Source of the DNA: Desulfobulbaceae bacterium
GTDB taxonomy: Bacteria > Desulfobacterota > Desulfobulbia > Desulfobulbales > SURF-16
Direction: 5' to 3'
Length of the DNA: 64,000 bases
Assembly (NCBI GenBank): GCA_020444175.1
Contig: JAHLLM010000017.1
Span: 40,547 to 104,546 of the forward strand
Part shown: piece after piece, positions 9,065 to 19,795 of the stretch
Layout of the letters: every line of letters starts with the position of its first letter
Numbering within the stretch: the first letter of the stretch is position 1
Program-made: the position numbers and the translations under genes
Notes under the pieces: model-generated
Database searches by the model: none
The model's input: the letters and a program-made list of their open reading frames with translations, nothing else
Told to the model about the DNA's origin: nothing

Positions 9065-9210
9065 TATACAATTCTCAGTAGTCAACCTCTAGACTCCCGC
9101 CTCCGCGGGAGTGACGGCGGGCTTGGTTATGTCATTCCCGCGGAGGCGGGAATCCAGTAATGGAAACTTGGCGACAGGAAAGTGGCGATTTTAACTGAGA
9201 ATTGTTTATA
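9065..9210. mobile_element. MITE-like palindromic element, about 146 bp
   Basis: Outer arms TATACAATTCTCAGT (9065-9079) and ACTGAGAATTGTTTATA (9194-9210) are inverted repeats. Inside lies a second, near-perfect pair GACTCCCGCCTCCGCGGGAG / TCCCGCGGAGGCGGGAATC (9091-9114 and 9131-9154). The inner GTCATTCCCGCGGAGGCGGG type is a dispersed palindrome common in many bacterial genomes. It encodes nothing, so it would depend on a transposase elsewhere if it moves. The rest of the gap up to 9457 shows nothing recognisable. Confidence 0.65.
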
Positions 9211-9457
9211 AGCATAATCTTTTATTGAATACTGTTATTCACTCCCCCTCCAAAACAAGAGCACCATATTTTCAATATCACAAACACTATTCTATTTAAG
9301 GCAATAATTCGCAAGGGAAATTGCAGAATGCGAGTTTCTCCACATTTGGAGAGGAGTAGAGCATTGTTAATGCTATTGCATGGTATCACCGCGTTGATAT
9401 TTGATTGGCTATACGCATTAAAGCCCCCATTGAGAAAATGACCGGATCGGCTGTCCG

Positions 9458-9799
9458 CTACTCAAGTTCATTGTACTTCAGCGACTTGCCCCTGGCTTGG
9501 TCAGCCGGGTATTTTATTCTGTTTTTTTCTATTTTCTCCCGGGCTGCTTCCAGTAAATCAATATCGAGCATATCAGCAAGGTTGGCGAGATAGATAAGCA
9601 CATCGCCTATTTCCTCTTTAACAGCCTGCTTTTTTTCACTGGAGAGATTACGGCTTTGCTCCTCGGTGAGCCACTGAAAATGCTCGGCAAGCTCGGCACA
9701 TTCGACGATTAGTGCCATACTGAGGTTTTTAGGGCTGTGAAACTGTTCCCAATCCCTTTCCATTCTGAATTTTCTTAAGGATTCAACTATTTTTTCCAT
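9458..9799 (-). CDS. MazG-like nucleotide pyrophosphohydrolase
   Basis: The protein is 113 aa, the size of single-domain MazG-like/dCTPase (RS21-C6-type) all-alpha NTP pyrophosphatases. Seen: ECAELAEHFQW followed by EEIGDVLIYLANLADMLDID, i.e. the ExxE...ExxD metal-binding pattern of the family. These enzymes hydrolyse (deoxy)nucleoside triphosphates to monophosphate and PPi, acting as house-cleaning enzymes in the cytoplasm. It is a single gene divergent from the flavoprotein at 9926. The exact nucleotide substrate cannot be read from sequence. Confidence 0.88.
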   Translation of the reverse strand: MEKIVESLRKFRMERDWEQFHSPKNLSMALIVECAELAEHFQWLTEEQSRNLSSEKKQAVKEEIGDVLIYLANLADMLDIDLLEAAREKIEKNRIKYPADQARGKSLKYNELE

Positions 9800-9925
9800 A
9801 ACGGCCTTTTCATTTGTTATTTTTTATGCGAACGTTTTAGAATCTATACACCTAGAAAGCACTGTTTTGAAGAATTTAAAATGCAACCCGGTTTAACATG
9901 ATGATACTTTATCCGGTGGAGAAAA

Positions 9926-11041
9926 ATGACAAACAAAAATCTTGTTCTTATTGGCGGCGGTCATGCCCACATGGAGGTTCTCGCCAACCTGAAGCTCTTC
10001 AAAGAAAAAGGCTTTGAGGTTACGGTCATAGGCCCTTCCGAGTATCACTACTATTCAGGGATGGGGCCGGGTATGCTCGGTATGACCTATACGCCTGACG
10101 ACATACGTTTTGCAACCAGGCATGTTGTGGAAAAACAGGGGGGCAGATTTGTTCTTGATTCCGTTAGACGTATCGCCCCCCTTACCAGGGAGCTCCAGCT
10201 TGCTTCCGGCAATACTCTGCCATATGATGTTTTATCCTGCAATGCCGGAAGTTATGTGCCCAAAACGAACGTCAGCCAAAGTGATGCGGATATCTATTCC
10301 GTCAAACCCATTGAAACACTCCTGGCTGCCCAGAAAAGACTCATCGAGCTGCTTTCCGAAAAAAAAATTACAGTGGGCATCATAGGCGGCGGTCCTTCGT
10401 CAGCGGAAATCGCTGGAAATATCTGGCAACTGGCCCACAAAAAAAATCTGCATATGCCCCGTATCAAAATTTTCTCCGGTCGCAGGTTCATGCAGCGTTT
10501 TCCGGAAAAAATTCAAAAACTGGCGTTACATTTTCTTAAAGAAAGAGGCATAGAAGTTTCTGAAGACGATTATGTAAAGGAAATTAAGGCAAAAAGCATT
10601 GTCATGGATTCCGGACACAAGCACGACCTTGACTTTATCTTTCTCGCCCTTGGCGTGAAGCCCTCCCCGATATTTTCCGAGTCCGGCCTGCCCACTGGTC
10701 CTGATGGAGGACTTCTTGTCAACCAATTCCTGCAGTGCACTGAACATCCGGAAATCTTCGGAGGGGGTGACTGTATTTATTTCCAGGACCACCCGCTGAA
10801 CAAGGTGGGTGTTTACGCCGTCCGGCAAAACCCCATTCTGCTCCATAATCTGATGGCATCCCTTGAAGGAAAAGCCCTTTGGCCGTTTGATCCAGGCGGA
10901 GATTATCTGCTCATCTTCAACATGGGTGGCGGCGAGGGAATTTTAAACAAGAGCTGGCTCACATTCGGCGGAAAAACAGCTTTTTTTATCAAGGATTACA
11001 TTGATCGAAAATTCATGAGAAAATATCAGGCGATTGAGTAA
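9926..11041 (+). CDS. NDH-2-like FAD-dependent pyridine nucleotide oxidoreductase
   Basis: The protein is 371 aa. It starts at the ATG after GGTGGAG. The N-terminal NLVLIGGGHAHMEVL is an FAD-binding GxGGxH-type Rossmann motif in the form shared by type II NADH dehydrogenases and SelD-associated NDH-like domains. A second Rossmann fold, TVGIIGGGPSSAEIAGNI (about residues 150-165), would bind NAD(P)H. A conserved FAD-contacting segment ending GGGDC is near residue 275. There is no redox CxxC pair, consistent with NDH-2-like rather than disulfide reductases. It probably oxidises NAD(P)H at the membrane face, with quinone as the possible acceptor; the acceptor is inferred. No operon partner is seen. 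Confidence 0.85.
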   Translation: MTNKNLVLIGGGHAHMEVLANLKLFKEKGFEVTVIGPSEYHYYSGMGPGMLGMTYTPDDIRFATRHVVEKQGGRFVLDSVRRIAPLTRELQLASGNTLPYDVLSCNAGSYVPKTNVSQSDADIYSVKPIETLLAAQKRLIELLSEKKITVGIIGGGPSSAEIAGNIWQLAHKKNLHMPRIKIFSGRRFMQRFPEKIQKLALHFLKERGIEVSEDDYVKEIKAKSIVMDSGHKHDLDFIFLALGVKPSPIFSESGLPTGPDGGLLVNQFLQCTEHPEIFGGGDCIYFQDHPLNKVGVYAVRQNPILLHNLMASLEGKALWPFDPGGDYLLIFNMGGGEGILNKSWLTFGGKTAFFIKDYIDRKFMRKYQAIE

Positions 11042-11062
11042 CGACTTTGTATTTTCATTATA

Positions 11063-11091
11063 ACAACGGCAAGCTATCACAAGCCCGTTGT
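11063..11091. terminator. Weak hairpin between convergent genes
   Basis: ACAACGG and CCGTTGT pair across a 15-nt loop between the stops at 11041 (+) and 11119 (-). There is no T-tract. The position suggests a bidirectional end of transcription, but the structure alone is weak support. Confidence 0.3.
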
Positions 11092-11118
11092 GACTCAACT
11101 CGTTTCATGAAGGGAGCA

Positions 11119-14100
11119 TCAAGAAGAGTCAGAGCCCAATACCTTTTTCAGCAAATTGGCAATAATACCCCTTGTTAACGGCTTTAATGCAAATTCCCTG
11201 ATGCCGAGTGATTTTGCGGAATGTTCGTCAATCAAGGTACTGTACCCCGTGCACAAAATTATCGGCATGTCGGGTCGTATCTGCAGAATCCGCCGTGACA
11301 AATCAACACCGGTAATTCCTGGCATAGTCTGATCGGTAATTACAACATCAAAGGCATCCGGGTTGTTCTGAAAAGTCGACAAGGCATCTATGCTGTTGCA
11401 TCTCATTGTCACATCATAGCCAAGCCGCTCCAGCATATCTTTTCCCATCTCAGCGAGCAGCTCATCATCGTCGACAAAAAGAATTTTACCTCTGCCTGCG
11501 AGAGTCTCTTCAACGTCTTTAACTCTTTCGACTCCACCTTCTGCGACGGAAGGGAAATAGACATGGAATGCGGTCCCTTTGCCAAGTTCACTTTCAACGG
11601 TGACAGCCCCGCCATACTCATGAATGATGCCATGAATAATGGCTAACCCCATACCTGTCCCCTTGCCGAGTTCCTTGGTTGTGAAATAGGGATCAAATAT
11701 CTTATCAATGACATCCGCACCAATCCCTGTGCCGGTGTCAGACACAATCAGTTCAACATACTGGCCAGGCTTGAGGGAACTTTTAATCTGAGAGTGGTCC
11801 TTTTCCAGACGAGTTCTTCGCAGTTCTATTTTTAATACGCCCCCAGACTGTTCCATGGCGTGGTTGGCATTTGTGCAGAGATTCATAAGTATCTGATTAA
11901 CCTGGGTGGGGTCCGCCAATACCGGGCCGCACCCTGAGTCAATATTTTCCTGAATTTCAATGGTTGTCGGGATTGAAGCACGTAACATCTTCATAGCTTC
12001 TTTGACAAGCGACTGCAGTTTCAATGGAATACGCTCCACCTCGGTCTGCCTGCTGAAAGCTAATATCTGTTTTACAAGATCCTTGGCCCGGTTCCCGGCA
12101 GTTACTATTTTATCCAGATCGTCAGTATATTGAGAGCCTGCGGGCCCATCCTCTTTTGCCATCTCTGCATAGCCCAGAACAACCCCTAAGATGTTATTAA
12201 AATCGTGGGCAATGCCTCCTGCTAAAGTGCCAATGGCTTCCATTTTGGTTGCCTGTTTTAATTGTTTCTCAAGTTGAATCTTGTTTTCATATGTAACGGT
12301 AAGTTCTTCCAGATATCTGCTATTCCTGAGTGCAATGGCAGCAAATTCACCAAAAGCGGTTGCCAGCTTGACATCGTTTTCATTAAAACCGCCGGGCTTA
12401 TTGGCAATTCCCATAATACCAACGGTTTTACCTTCAATATTTAAAGGAGCGAAAAGAACATTATCAAGCCGGACATGACCTTTCGGCATAAATTTCATCC
12501 ACTTACTGTTTGAAAAATCATTATCATACACAGTTTTGCCACTTTGGTAAGCTTCTTCCCGCAGCCCTCTGATCGGCATGGGCAGATCTGGATTTACCGT
12601 GCATGGTCTTCCTCCGGCCTCCAGGAACAGAACTTCATTTTCTTCTCCCGTGTCATTTAAAAGGGCAACATAACCAGATGTGGCACCCGTCACTTGGCGG
12701 CATGAATCAAAAATTTTCCTGGCACATATTTGAAAGTCATCCGTTGTCAGCACAGCCTTTGTTGCATCTAAGAGAGCATCAAGTTCTTTTATGACTGTTT
12801 CTGAGGTGTTGAGTAACTCCTGAAGTTTCTCCTCATATGATTTTTGATTTATTAAGATTTGCACATTTGAGAGAAACGACTGCATTTGCTGCACGTCATC
12901 TTCATCATAGGGTTCATTCTTGTTGGCAACGGCTGCAACCGCTGTTATTTTCCCAGAACTTTCTATGGGCACGGATAATACTCTTGTAAGAGCGACGTGA
13001 CCTTCAGGAAGGCCTTTTTTGTTTTCACATGACTCGCTGTAATCATTCAGGATAAATGGCTTTCCGGTTCTCACCGCATTGCCCCAGACCCCGGACTTAT
13101 CTATAGGAAAAGCCAGAGGCTTGTCATGAACTTCGCAGTCTTTCATAACGCCCTGCGACCAACTGTATAGGGTCATGGAGTCTTCACTCTCATTCAAAAG
13201 GCCATAAAACCCATATTGGCTTTCTGTCATCTGAACAATTTCTTCCAGGACATGGTCACTGATAGTTTTTTTATCGGCGTTTATCAGTCTAGATGTCTTC
13301 CATAATGCTTCAAGCCTTGAACGCAAGATGGTTTGCCGGGCTTCAGTCTCTTTTCGCTCTGTAACATCCACAAAAATCACTATACCACCGACAATTTTTT
13401 CCCCGTCATAAACAGGGCAGGCATGGGCATCACAGAAGTGGTCAGTTCCATCTAGATGCCTGACAATAAATTCTTCTCTTATTGTTTTGCCTGTGCGAAA
13501 AGCTCTCACTAAAGGCAAATCGTCAACTTCATACGGTTCCCCATCCAGCTTGAAGACTTGCCAGTTCCGGAAAGCATCTTTCGGGATTTCAACCAACGCA
13601 TCTTTTCCACCGCCACGCATGCCCAAACCGGCCGGATTGCAATAATACAAATTCAAATTTTCATCAGCCAGGGCAACCCCAACAGGAACCTGGTCCAACA
13701 CTGAATTCAGAAATAAAGAGGCACGCTCAGTTTCTTTTCGCAGGGAGATGTCACGCATGATTGCGAGAATTCCAGGAGCATCGCCCTCAAGCAGAATGTC
13801 CGATGTGCTAATAGAAACATTTCGCAAGGACCCATCCTGCCGCGTGATAGTCCATTCTTCATCACGCAGGTGGTCTCCTTCCCTCATTTTCTGCATCCTC
13901 TCTGCAGCTCGTTGACTTATTTCCGGATCAGGATATAGAGCCTGGTACCAACCATGCTCATTGATTTCATCCTTGCTATACCCTGTCAACTGCTGCATGG
14001 CAGTGTTCCATAGCTCAAAACGGATAAAAGGAAATTTGTCACAAGCAGAGCAGACTGCAATTCCGTCCACCGCGTTGGCAAGAATTTTCTCATTGAAGTT

Positions 14101-15513
14101 ATTAACCGCCCTTAGTTTGTTTAATGACTGTCTCCTTTCGGTAATATCCTCGCCTGAAGACAGTATCCCCGAGATCTGCTGCTTTTCGTCAGTGAGAAAA
14201 CTATTGTGAAATGCAATTAACCTCTCTTCTCCACTGCTTGTCCTTATCGGATTTTCGTAATACTCGACAGGTTCGATATCTCCTGCCATCAGTTTGTCGA
14301 AAACCTCCTTTACTTGATCGATCATTCTTTCCGGCAGGTAATGGTCAAACCAGTTTTTTCCAAGAACTTCACTTTCCGATGCCTGAAGTATTTCAAGCCC
14401 TTTTTTGTTTATGAGCCGAACCTCTCCAGCCGAATTAAGCACAATCAGCATTACCCCAGCTATATCAAGGTATTGCTGCGCGAGCTCTTTCTCTTTCCGG
14501 AGTCTTTCCTCGGCCTCTTTCTGCCTGGAAATATCTCTGAAGATACCCAGTACTCCCGAGACATTTGCCTTGTCATCAAAGAGAGGCACTTTGACTGTAT
14601 GAACCCAGAACTCCTGTCCTTCTGCAACGTACTTTTCTATAAACTCATCAGCGCTGCCGGATGCGATGATTTTTTTGTCGTCATTGACATATTTATCTGC
14701 AAAGTCTTTAGGGAAATAGTCATAATCCGTTGTGCCGGCAATTTTTTCCGGGACCGTTCTCAGCTCCTTTGCATAATTACTATTGCAAGACACATATACC
14801 GATCTGGTATCCTTGTAAAAAATCTTCTGCGGAAGATTCTCAAGCAGTTTTTTGTACCTCAGTTCCGATTTTTTCAAGTCATCAAGTAAAATACGGTTGC
14901 TGAGGCTTTCAACTATTCGAAAACTTATCTCCCGGAAGAGCTGTTGTTCGTAGGTTGTCCAGACCCGGGCATGGGTGCACTGGTGCATTCCAAACATCCA
15001 CGGTTTGCCGACTTTAGGATGTACCGCCATAATCATTTGTGAAAGAACGGAAAATTTTCTGGCTACATCATCTAATTCATTGCCGGACTCAGGATCGAAC
15101 ACAACAGGAAAACCAGAGTCGAGAGCTTTTTGGATAGTTATCGCAGCTTCTGGAGTAACAGGCAGTTCTTGTTCGGAAGTAAAAGCGCCGGGATATTGGG
15201 AGGCGCTTTTTTCCGCAAGAACTTTAAATGTTTGGGCTCTAGGGTCGCAGGGATAAAAGAGCCAGATACGGTCACATTTGAAAAGTGTAAAAACTGTTTC
15301 AAGTATATCTTCTAAAACAAGATCAACTTCCTTCGCAGAATACAGAGCATTTCCAACAAGCGAAAGGTCCTTCTGGAACTGATCAATATCTCCATGCCCA
15401 ATTTGTTGCGCTTTTATACCTGAAACATTTTCGGAGCCACCAGCCCTTCGCAAACGTACTTCAAGATCTTGAACTTTTTGCTCTAACTCTTTGTAAGTTG
15501 TTTTTTTGTTCAT
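11119..15513 (-). CDS. Hybrid sensor histidine kinase with multiple PAS and GAF domains and a C-terminal receiver
   Basis: The protein is 1464 aa with no signal peptide or membrane helix, so a cytoplasmic sensor. Order seen: short coiled coil; GAF-like domain (about 45-210); a run of four PAS domains, each ending in a PAC-like D-I-S/T-x-R/L-K-E motif (about 215-740); two GAF domains (about 760-920 and 940-1080, the latter with GHVRLDNVLFAPL and GIMGIANKPGGF); HisKA with GGIAHDFNN (phospho-His about 1100); HATPase with N, G1 (SDTGTGIG) and G2 (GTGMGLAI) boxes; and a receiver (ILFVDDDE...VVITDQTMPG...LKPL) at about 1335-1460. It is a large multi-input stress or redox sensor whose ligands cannot be told from sequence. 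No cognate regulator gene is adjacent. Confidence 0.93.
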   Translation of the reverse strand: MNKKTTYKELEQKVQDLEVRLRRAGGSENVSGIKAQQIGHGDIDQFQKDLSLVGNALYSAKEVDLVLEDILETVFTLFKCDRIWLFYPCDPRAQTFKVLAEKSASQYPGAFTSEQELPVTPEAAITIQKALDSGFPVVFDPESGNELDDVARKFSVLSQMIMAVHPKVGKPWMFGMHQCTHARVWTTYEQQLFREISFRIVESLSNRILLDDLKKSELRYKKLLENLPQKIFYKDTRSVYVSCNSNYAKELRTVPEKIAGTTDYDYFPKDFADKYVNDDKKIIASGSADEFIEKYVAEGQEFWVHTVKVPLFDDKANVSGVLGIFRDISRQKEAEERLRKEKELAQQYLDIAGVMLIVLNSAGEVRLINKKGLEILQASESEVLGKNWFDHYLPERMIDQVKEVFDKLMAGDIEPVEYYENPIRTSSGEERLIAFHNSFLTDEKQQISGILSSGEDITERRQSLNKLRAVNNFNEKILANAVDGIAVCSACDKFPFIRFELWNTAMQQLTGYSKDEINEHGWYQALYPDPEISQRAAERMQKMREGDHLRDEEWTITRQDGSLRNVSISTSDILLEGDAPGILAIMRDISLRKETERASLFLNSVLDQVPVGVALADENLNLYYCNPAGLGMRGGGKDALVEIPKDAFRNWQVFKLDGEPYEVDDLPLVRAFRTGKTIREEFIVRHLDGTDHFCDAHACPVYDGEKIVGGIVIFVDVTERKETEARQTILRSRLEALWKTSRLINADKKTISDHVLEEIVQMTESQYGFYGLLNESEDSMTLYSWSQGVMKDCEVHDKPLAFPIDKSGVWGNAVRTGKPFILNDYSESCENKKGLPEGHVALTRVLSVPIESSGKITAVAAVANKNEPYDEDDVQQMQSFLSNVQILINQKSYEEKLQELLNTSETVIKELDALLDATKAVLTTDDFQICARKIFDSCRQVTGATSGYVALLNDTGEENEVLFLEAGGRPCTVNPDLPMPIRGLREEAYQSGKTVYDNDFSNSKWMKFMPKGHVRLDNVLFAPLNIEGKTVGIMGIANKPGGFNENDVKLATAFGEFAAIALRNSRYLEELTVTYENKIQLEKQLKQATKMEAIGTLAGGIAHDFNNILGVVLGYAEMAKEDGPAGSQYTDDLDKIVTAGNRAKDLVKQILAFSRQTEVERIPLKLQSLVKEAMKMLRASIPTTIEIQENIDSGCGPVLADPTQVNQILMNLCTNANHAMEQSGGVLKIELRRTRLEKDHSQIKSSLKPGQYVELIVSDTGTGIGADVIDKIFDPYFTTKELGKGTGMGLAIIHGIIHEYGGAVTVESELGKGTAFHVYFPSVAEGGVERVKDVEETLAGRGKILFVDDDELLAEMGKDMLERLGYDVTMRCNSIDALSTFQNNPDAFDVVITDQTMPGITGVDLSRRILQIRPDMPIILCTGYSTLIDEHSAKSLGIREFALKPLTRGIIANLLKKVLGSDSS

Positions 15514-16203
15514 TATTGAGACCCAAAAAATATAATTTTAATGGAGTCAAAACATTATCAATCTCTCACAATGGCATGACATCTTTAATCTGTTATTGAC
15601 TTTACATCTGATGATTTCCCTTCCGGAGGCTAATCCTTAATCCCTACTGAATTTTATCCCTCCCGCCATGAAGCCTCAATCTCACTTAGAGCAAATTCAT
15701 TTCCAACAATGACTACATTCAAAAAGGCTATCATAAAAAACGGATGATGTGAAACTGAAAATCAGGCAAGAATTCAGGTGTTAGAGGCAAGTCTCAGATA
15801 TAGATTTTCCTTGGCACTTTTGGCCTTGGAGAGTGTGCGGCAACTTGAAGTTAGTCCCAGAGAGGCTCTAACTCTGAACAAACAGTTTGCTGGACCAAAA
15901 TTTATGGGCCGACATGTCAGTCATCATTACGACCAAACATCTTCCTGACTATCGCCCTTACCCATACATATTCATGTAACAGTATTCGGATGAAACCTGC
16001 TGAAACAACTCATCCTGGTTCCCAGATTCCCAAGACACTTTTTTTATATCGGCTCATTACAATCAGTTTATTTGTGAACATGGAATTATGCCTGACATCT
16101 TTTAGTATATCTTTTCATGAGACAGTGGCACAATTAAATGTTAACATGAAATAATATTAGATAGATATATTATTTAAACAACAAGACTTAAAGGAGGAAT
16201 GGA
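15514..16203. other. 690-bp intergenic region, no convincing gene
   Basis: This is the A/T-rich space between divergent genes. A 65-codon plus-strand frame (about 15751-15947) is open but has no good start, no SD and no recognised similarity. The last 20 nt contain the strong SD AAAGGAGGA of the 16204 gene. The promoters of both flanking genes presumably lie here, but I see no distinctive box. Confidence 0.5.
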
Positions 16204-16860
16204 ATGAGTCATTTACCGCTCAAATCAATCATTAGCTTTACTCTTATCTTTTTATTTTTTTCAGGATGTCTGGGTATGGCAGCAGAAAAAGAAGTTGAAA
16301 TAACAGAAGGGCAAATACTTTTGCAGGATGACGCCTGGCAGAGACTTATGGAAGAACCGGCCAACAAGTTTCAACTCGCATTAGACAGCTTTTTAAACAA
16401 CGATCTGCAAAATGCTGCATTAAATATTCGACAGGCTGCAACAATCGTTAATATTGAAGTTACTCGGTCACAAAAAGATATACGCAAGGAACTCCAATCT
16501 CTCGCAGGGGAACTGGTCATACTTTCCAAAAAAATTAAAAGCGGCAAAGTATCCCAATCTAAAGAGCTTGAAATACTTTTTTATAAAACGGAAAAACTGT
16601 TTGCTCGACACAAGCTGCAGAATACAAATACATATTTCAAAAAAGGCATGCTATCAAAAGTTGCCTACGCACTCGAAGCAGCAGCGCGGCACCTTATTTT
16701 TTCTCAACTTTGGGCAGAGAAGCCATTGTCGGTAGATAAGATGGCACAGTTGAAAGAACTACACAAGGCTATGCTCACCATGATTAATACAGAGACATTT
16801 GCAAAAAAGAAAATGGAAGCTTTCAAAAAGGATCTTGATAGTTTGATCGCTGCCATATAA
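16204..16860 (+). CDS. Putative helical lipoprotein of unknown function
   Basis: The protein is 218 aa. AAAGGAGGAATGG gives a strong SD 6-7 nt before the ATG. The N-terminus is hydrophobic (LIFLFFSGC), with Cys about 21 residues in; FSGC is close to but not a perfect lipobox, so it is a lipoprotein or a secreted periplasmic protein. The remainder is predicted almost wholly helical, with many Lys/Leu heptad-like stretches (LQNAALNIRQAATI, KKIKSGKVSQSKELEI). I do not recognise the family. It precedes the P-type ATPase on the same strand with a 180-nt gap that contains a hairpin, and may belong to that cation/osmotic stress block. Confidence 0.8.
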   Translation: MSHLPLKSIISFTLIFLFFSGCLGMAAEKEVEITEGQILLQDDAWQRLMEEPANKFQLALDSFLNNDLQNAALNIRQAATIVNIEVTRSQKDIRKELQSLAGELVILSKKIKSGKVSQSKELEILFYKTEKLFARHKLQNTNTYFKKGMLSKVAYALEAAARHLIFSQLWAEKPLSVDKMAQLKELHKAMLTMINTETFAKKKMEAFKKDLDSLIAAI

Positions 16861-16945
16861 ACCAGGGAAACATCGAGAGAAAGAAATGAAAAATTCATGG
16901 AATCAAGCTAATGAAATTGGCTCATCTCTTTCTGAGCCCGAGCAC

Positions 16946-16975
16946 CTTCAAGCTTCCGAAGGAGGAAGCTTGAAG
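16946..16975 (+). repeat. 12-bp perfect hairpin between lipoprotein and ATPase genes
   Basis: CTTCAAGCTTCC and GGAAGCTTGAAG pair across a 6-nt loop. No T-tract follows, so it may be an RNA-processing or attenuating structure rather than a full terminator. Confidence 0.5.
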
Positions 16976-17041
16976 AAGTATTGCAGCACAATATAGTTAA
17001 CTGTTTGGTGGTCTAAATTATTTTTTTAACGGAATACAAAA

Positions 17042-19795
17042 ATGAAAAATTCTGATCAGTCTCCAAGCAGCCAACGCCCATGGCATTCAGAGAAAATTGA
17101 AAATGTATTTTTTTCTCTTAAAAGTAACCGCGAGGGACTTTCGCAAGATGAGGCCGTTAAAAGATTAGAACAATACGGCCATAACCAACTAACACCCGCC
17201 AAGAAAAAAAATGCTTTCACACGGTTTCTTTTACAGTTCAACAATGTTCTCATCTATGTCCTGATCGCTGCCGGTGGTATTACCTTTCTTCTGAAGCATT
17301 ATCTTGATGCAGGGGTCATTATTGGCGTTGTTGTCATAAACTCTGTCATTGGATTCATCCAGGAAGGTAAAGCAGAAAAAGCTCTTGATGCCATTCGTAC
17401 TTTTTTGTCGCAACAGGCCACTGTCATACGAAATGACAAAAAAGATATAATTCCTGCCGCCGAACTCGTACCCGGAGACATTGTTGAAATCCAATCAGGT
17501 GACAAAGTCCCGGCAGACCTTCGACTGTTCAAAACAAGGGAATTACGCATTGATGAAGCCCCTTTGACTGGAGAGTCGATGCCTGTTGAGAAGAAAACGG
17601 AAACCTCTGATCCAAAAGCGACGATTGGAGATCGTTTATGCCTGGCATATTCTGGGACTCTTGTGACCTATGGTAAAGGGCATGGAGTCGTCGTTGCAAC
17701 AGGAGATAATACAGAAATCGGCAGGATTAACCAAATGCTTGCCAAGGTTCCCATGCTCACGACAAAGCTCCTCACCGAGATGGGTGAGTTCGGGGAAAAA
17801 CTTACCCTTGTTATTGGAGTGATGGCAACGGCAACCATACTGTTTGGAATATTTGTTCGCAAATTTAGTTTTGCGGACATGTTTCTTGCCGGTGTAGGTC
17901 TAGCGGTTGCTGCAATACCTGAAGGGTTGCCAGCTATTGTAACCATTACCCTGGCTGTCGGGGTTCAGAGAATGGCAAAACGGAACGCAATTATCCGCAG
18001 GCTTCCTGCTGTTGAAACACTTGGCTCTGTTACCGTTATCTGCTCAGATAAAACAGGCACCCTAACCCGTAACGAAATGACCGCTCAGACAATCGGAACA
18101 TTCAAAGGAGTTATCGAAATATCCGGCACGGGATATGCCCCGGAGGGTACTTTTGGGTTCAATGGATCAGTGCTCACTCCTCAAAATGATAAACATCTCG
18201 ACATAATTTCCGAAACAGCCTTACTCTGTAATGATTCCAACCTTGAAAAACAAAATGACAGGTGGATTATTGAGGGTGACCCAACAGAAGGAGCCCTAAC
18301 CGTCCTGGCAGTCAAAGCCGGGAAAAACAGAGAGGAAACTACACGTCGTTTTCCTCGTCTTGATGCCATACCCTTTGAATCTGAAAACCGTTATATGGCA
18401 ACCTTGCACCATGACAAGGAAAAGAATAGAGGTTTTATATGCTTGAAAGGGGCTCCGGAAAAAATTCTTGAAATGTGTACTGGACAATTGGGGGAAAATG
18501 GTGATGAACCAATACAGGAAAGCTTGTGGAAAGACCTTATTGTAAAATTTGCAGAAAGAGGCCAAAGAGTCCTTGCCTTGGCCAGAAAAGATGTTGAGCC
18601 CGGCAAGCAGGAAATACACATAAAAGATATTCAAGAAAAGGTCATGTTAATTGGTCTTGTCGGGATAATGGATCCCCCTCGTGAGGAAGCTATAGAATCA
18701 ATTCGACTCTGCCGGGAGGCCGGCATTCGCGTAAAAATGATCACAGGAGACCATGCTATCACAGCTAAGGCTATTGGCATCCAGATGGGAATCGGTGACG
18801 GTGTGGCATATGTTACAGGTGAGGAACTTGAGACGATGGACGATGACCATCTTCGCCTTGCAGCACAAAGAGTAGATGTTTTTGCCCGTGTCAGCCCGGA
18901 ACATAAGCTCAAACTGGTTCAAGCCCTCCAAGCCAATGGGGAAATCGTTGCTATGACAGGAGATGGTGTCAATGATGCTCCAGCGTTAAAACGGGCGGAT
19001 GTTGGTGTAGCAATGGGATTGAAAGGTACTGAAGTTGCCAAAGAGGCTGCAGAGATGGTTTTAACGGATGACAAATTTTCTTCCATAGCTGATGCTGTAG
19101 AAGAAGGAAGAACCGTATACAATAACATCAAGAAAGCGATTGCCTTCATTCTGCCAACCAATGGCGGCGAGGCAGGTATTATTATCGCAGCAATAATGGC
19201 TGGACGCATGCTTCCTATCACCCCGGCCCAGATACTCTGGGTCAACATGATAACAGCCATTACATTGGCACTGGCTCTGGCTTTTGAACCCCCAGAACAA
19301 GGCATTATGAAAAAACCACCTCGTCCTCCAAAGGATTCTATCCTTTCAAACCTACTTGTTTGGAGAATTTTATTTGTTTCGACGATTATCGTGGTGGGAA
19401 CATTCGGTCTGTTTCTGTGGGAGAGACTCCACGGCGCGTCAATTGATACTGCGAGGACGGTAGCTGTAAACACCCTGGTAATGTTTGAAGTTTTTTATCT
19501 CTTTAACACACAGTCATTAAAATCTCCCATAAGAAACATAAGGGATATGACAGGTAACAAATATGTTTTTTGGGCCATATCAGCCGTTATCGTGGCTCAA
19601 ATTATTTTTACCTATATGCCACCCATGCAGAATCTGTTTGGAAACACGGGTATCCCTGTCACCTCATGGTGCAGAATACTATTGATTTCCATGAGCGTTT
19701 TCATACTGGTAGAGATTGAAAAAAGAATTATACAAAGGTGGGATCACAAAAAAGAAAAACTTCCTGAGCGCCCTACTGTTCAGTTACTCGGGTAG
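17042..19795 (+). CDS. P-type (IIA-like) cation-transporting ATPase
   Basis: The protein is 917 aa, the full length for the Ca2+/Mg2+-like P2 group. The N-terminal cation-ATPase N domain ([20 protein letters not shown]) is followed by the actuator with TGES (about 177), M4 with AIPEGLP (about 293), the phosphorylation site CSDKTGTLT (Asp about 337), the nucleotide-binding domain with KGAPE, the hinge TGDGVNDAP (about 640), and six C-terminal helices. M4 PEGLP fits Ca2+-type pumps. M6 reads [18 protein letters not shown], where SERCA has VNLVTDGLPA, so one canonical Ca2+ ligand (Asp) is missing. The cation is therefore uncertain. It is an inner-membrane pump heading the DUF432/MscS/MgtE block. 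Confidence 0.93.
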   Translation: MKNSDQSPSSQRPWHSEKIENVFFSLKSNREGLSQDEAVKRLEQYGHNQLTPAKKKNAFTRFLLQFNNVLIYVLIAAGGITFLLKHYLDAGVIIGVVVINSVIGFIQEGKAEKALDAIRTFLSQQATVIRNDKKDIIPAAELVPGDIVEIQSGDKVPADLRLFKTRELRIDEAPLTGESMPVEKKTETSDPKATIGDRLCLAYSGTLVTYGKGHGVVVATGDNTEIGRINQMLAKVPMLTTKLLTEMGEFGEKLTLVIGVMATATILFGIFVRKFSFADMFLAGVGLAVAAIPEGLPAIVTITLAVGVQRMAKRNAIIRRLPAVETLGSVTVICSDKTGTLTRNEMTAQTIGTFKGVIEISGTGYAPEGTFGFNGSVLTPQNDKHLDIISETALLCNDSNLEKQNDRWIIEGDPTEGALTVLAVKAGKNREETTRRFPRLDAIPFESENRYMATLHHDKEKNRGFICLKGAPEKILEMCTGQLGENGDEPIQESLWKDLIVKFAERGQRVLALARKDVEPGKQEIHIKDIQEKVMLIGLVGIMDPPREEAIESIRLCREAGIRVKMITGDHAITAKAIGIQMGIGDGVAYVTGEELETMDDDHLRLAAQRVDVFARVSPEHKLKLVQALQANGEIVAMTGDGVNDAPALKRADVGVAMGLKGTEVAKEAAEMVLTDDKFSSIADAVEEGRTVYNNIKKAIAFILPTNGGEAGIIIAAIMAGRMLPITPAQILWVNMITAITLALALAFEPPEQGIMKKPPRPPKDSILSNLLVWRILFVSTIIVVGTFGLFLWERLHGASIDTARTVAVNTLVMFEVFYLFNTQSLKSPIRNIRDMTGNKYVFWAISAVIVAQIIFTYMPPMQNLFGNTGIPVTSWCRILLISMSVFILVEIEKRIIQRWDHKKEKLPERPTVQLLG

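Noticed and set aside
9091..9154. CRISPR-like repeat
   Set aside because: Only two arms, inverted and not direct, with no regular spacers; it is a palindromic element.
15751..15947. 65-codon plus-strand frame reading LALLALESVRQLEVSP
   Set aside because: No start codon with SD and only a vague resemblance to TolC-like helices; not enough to call a gene or relic.
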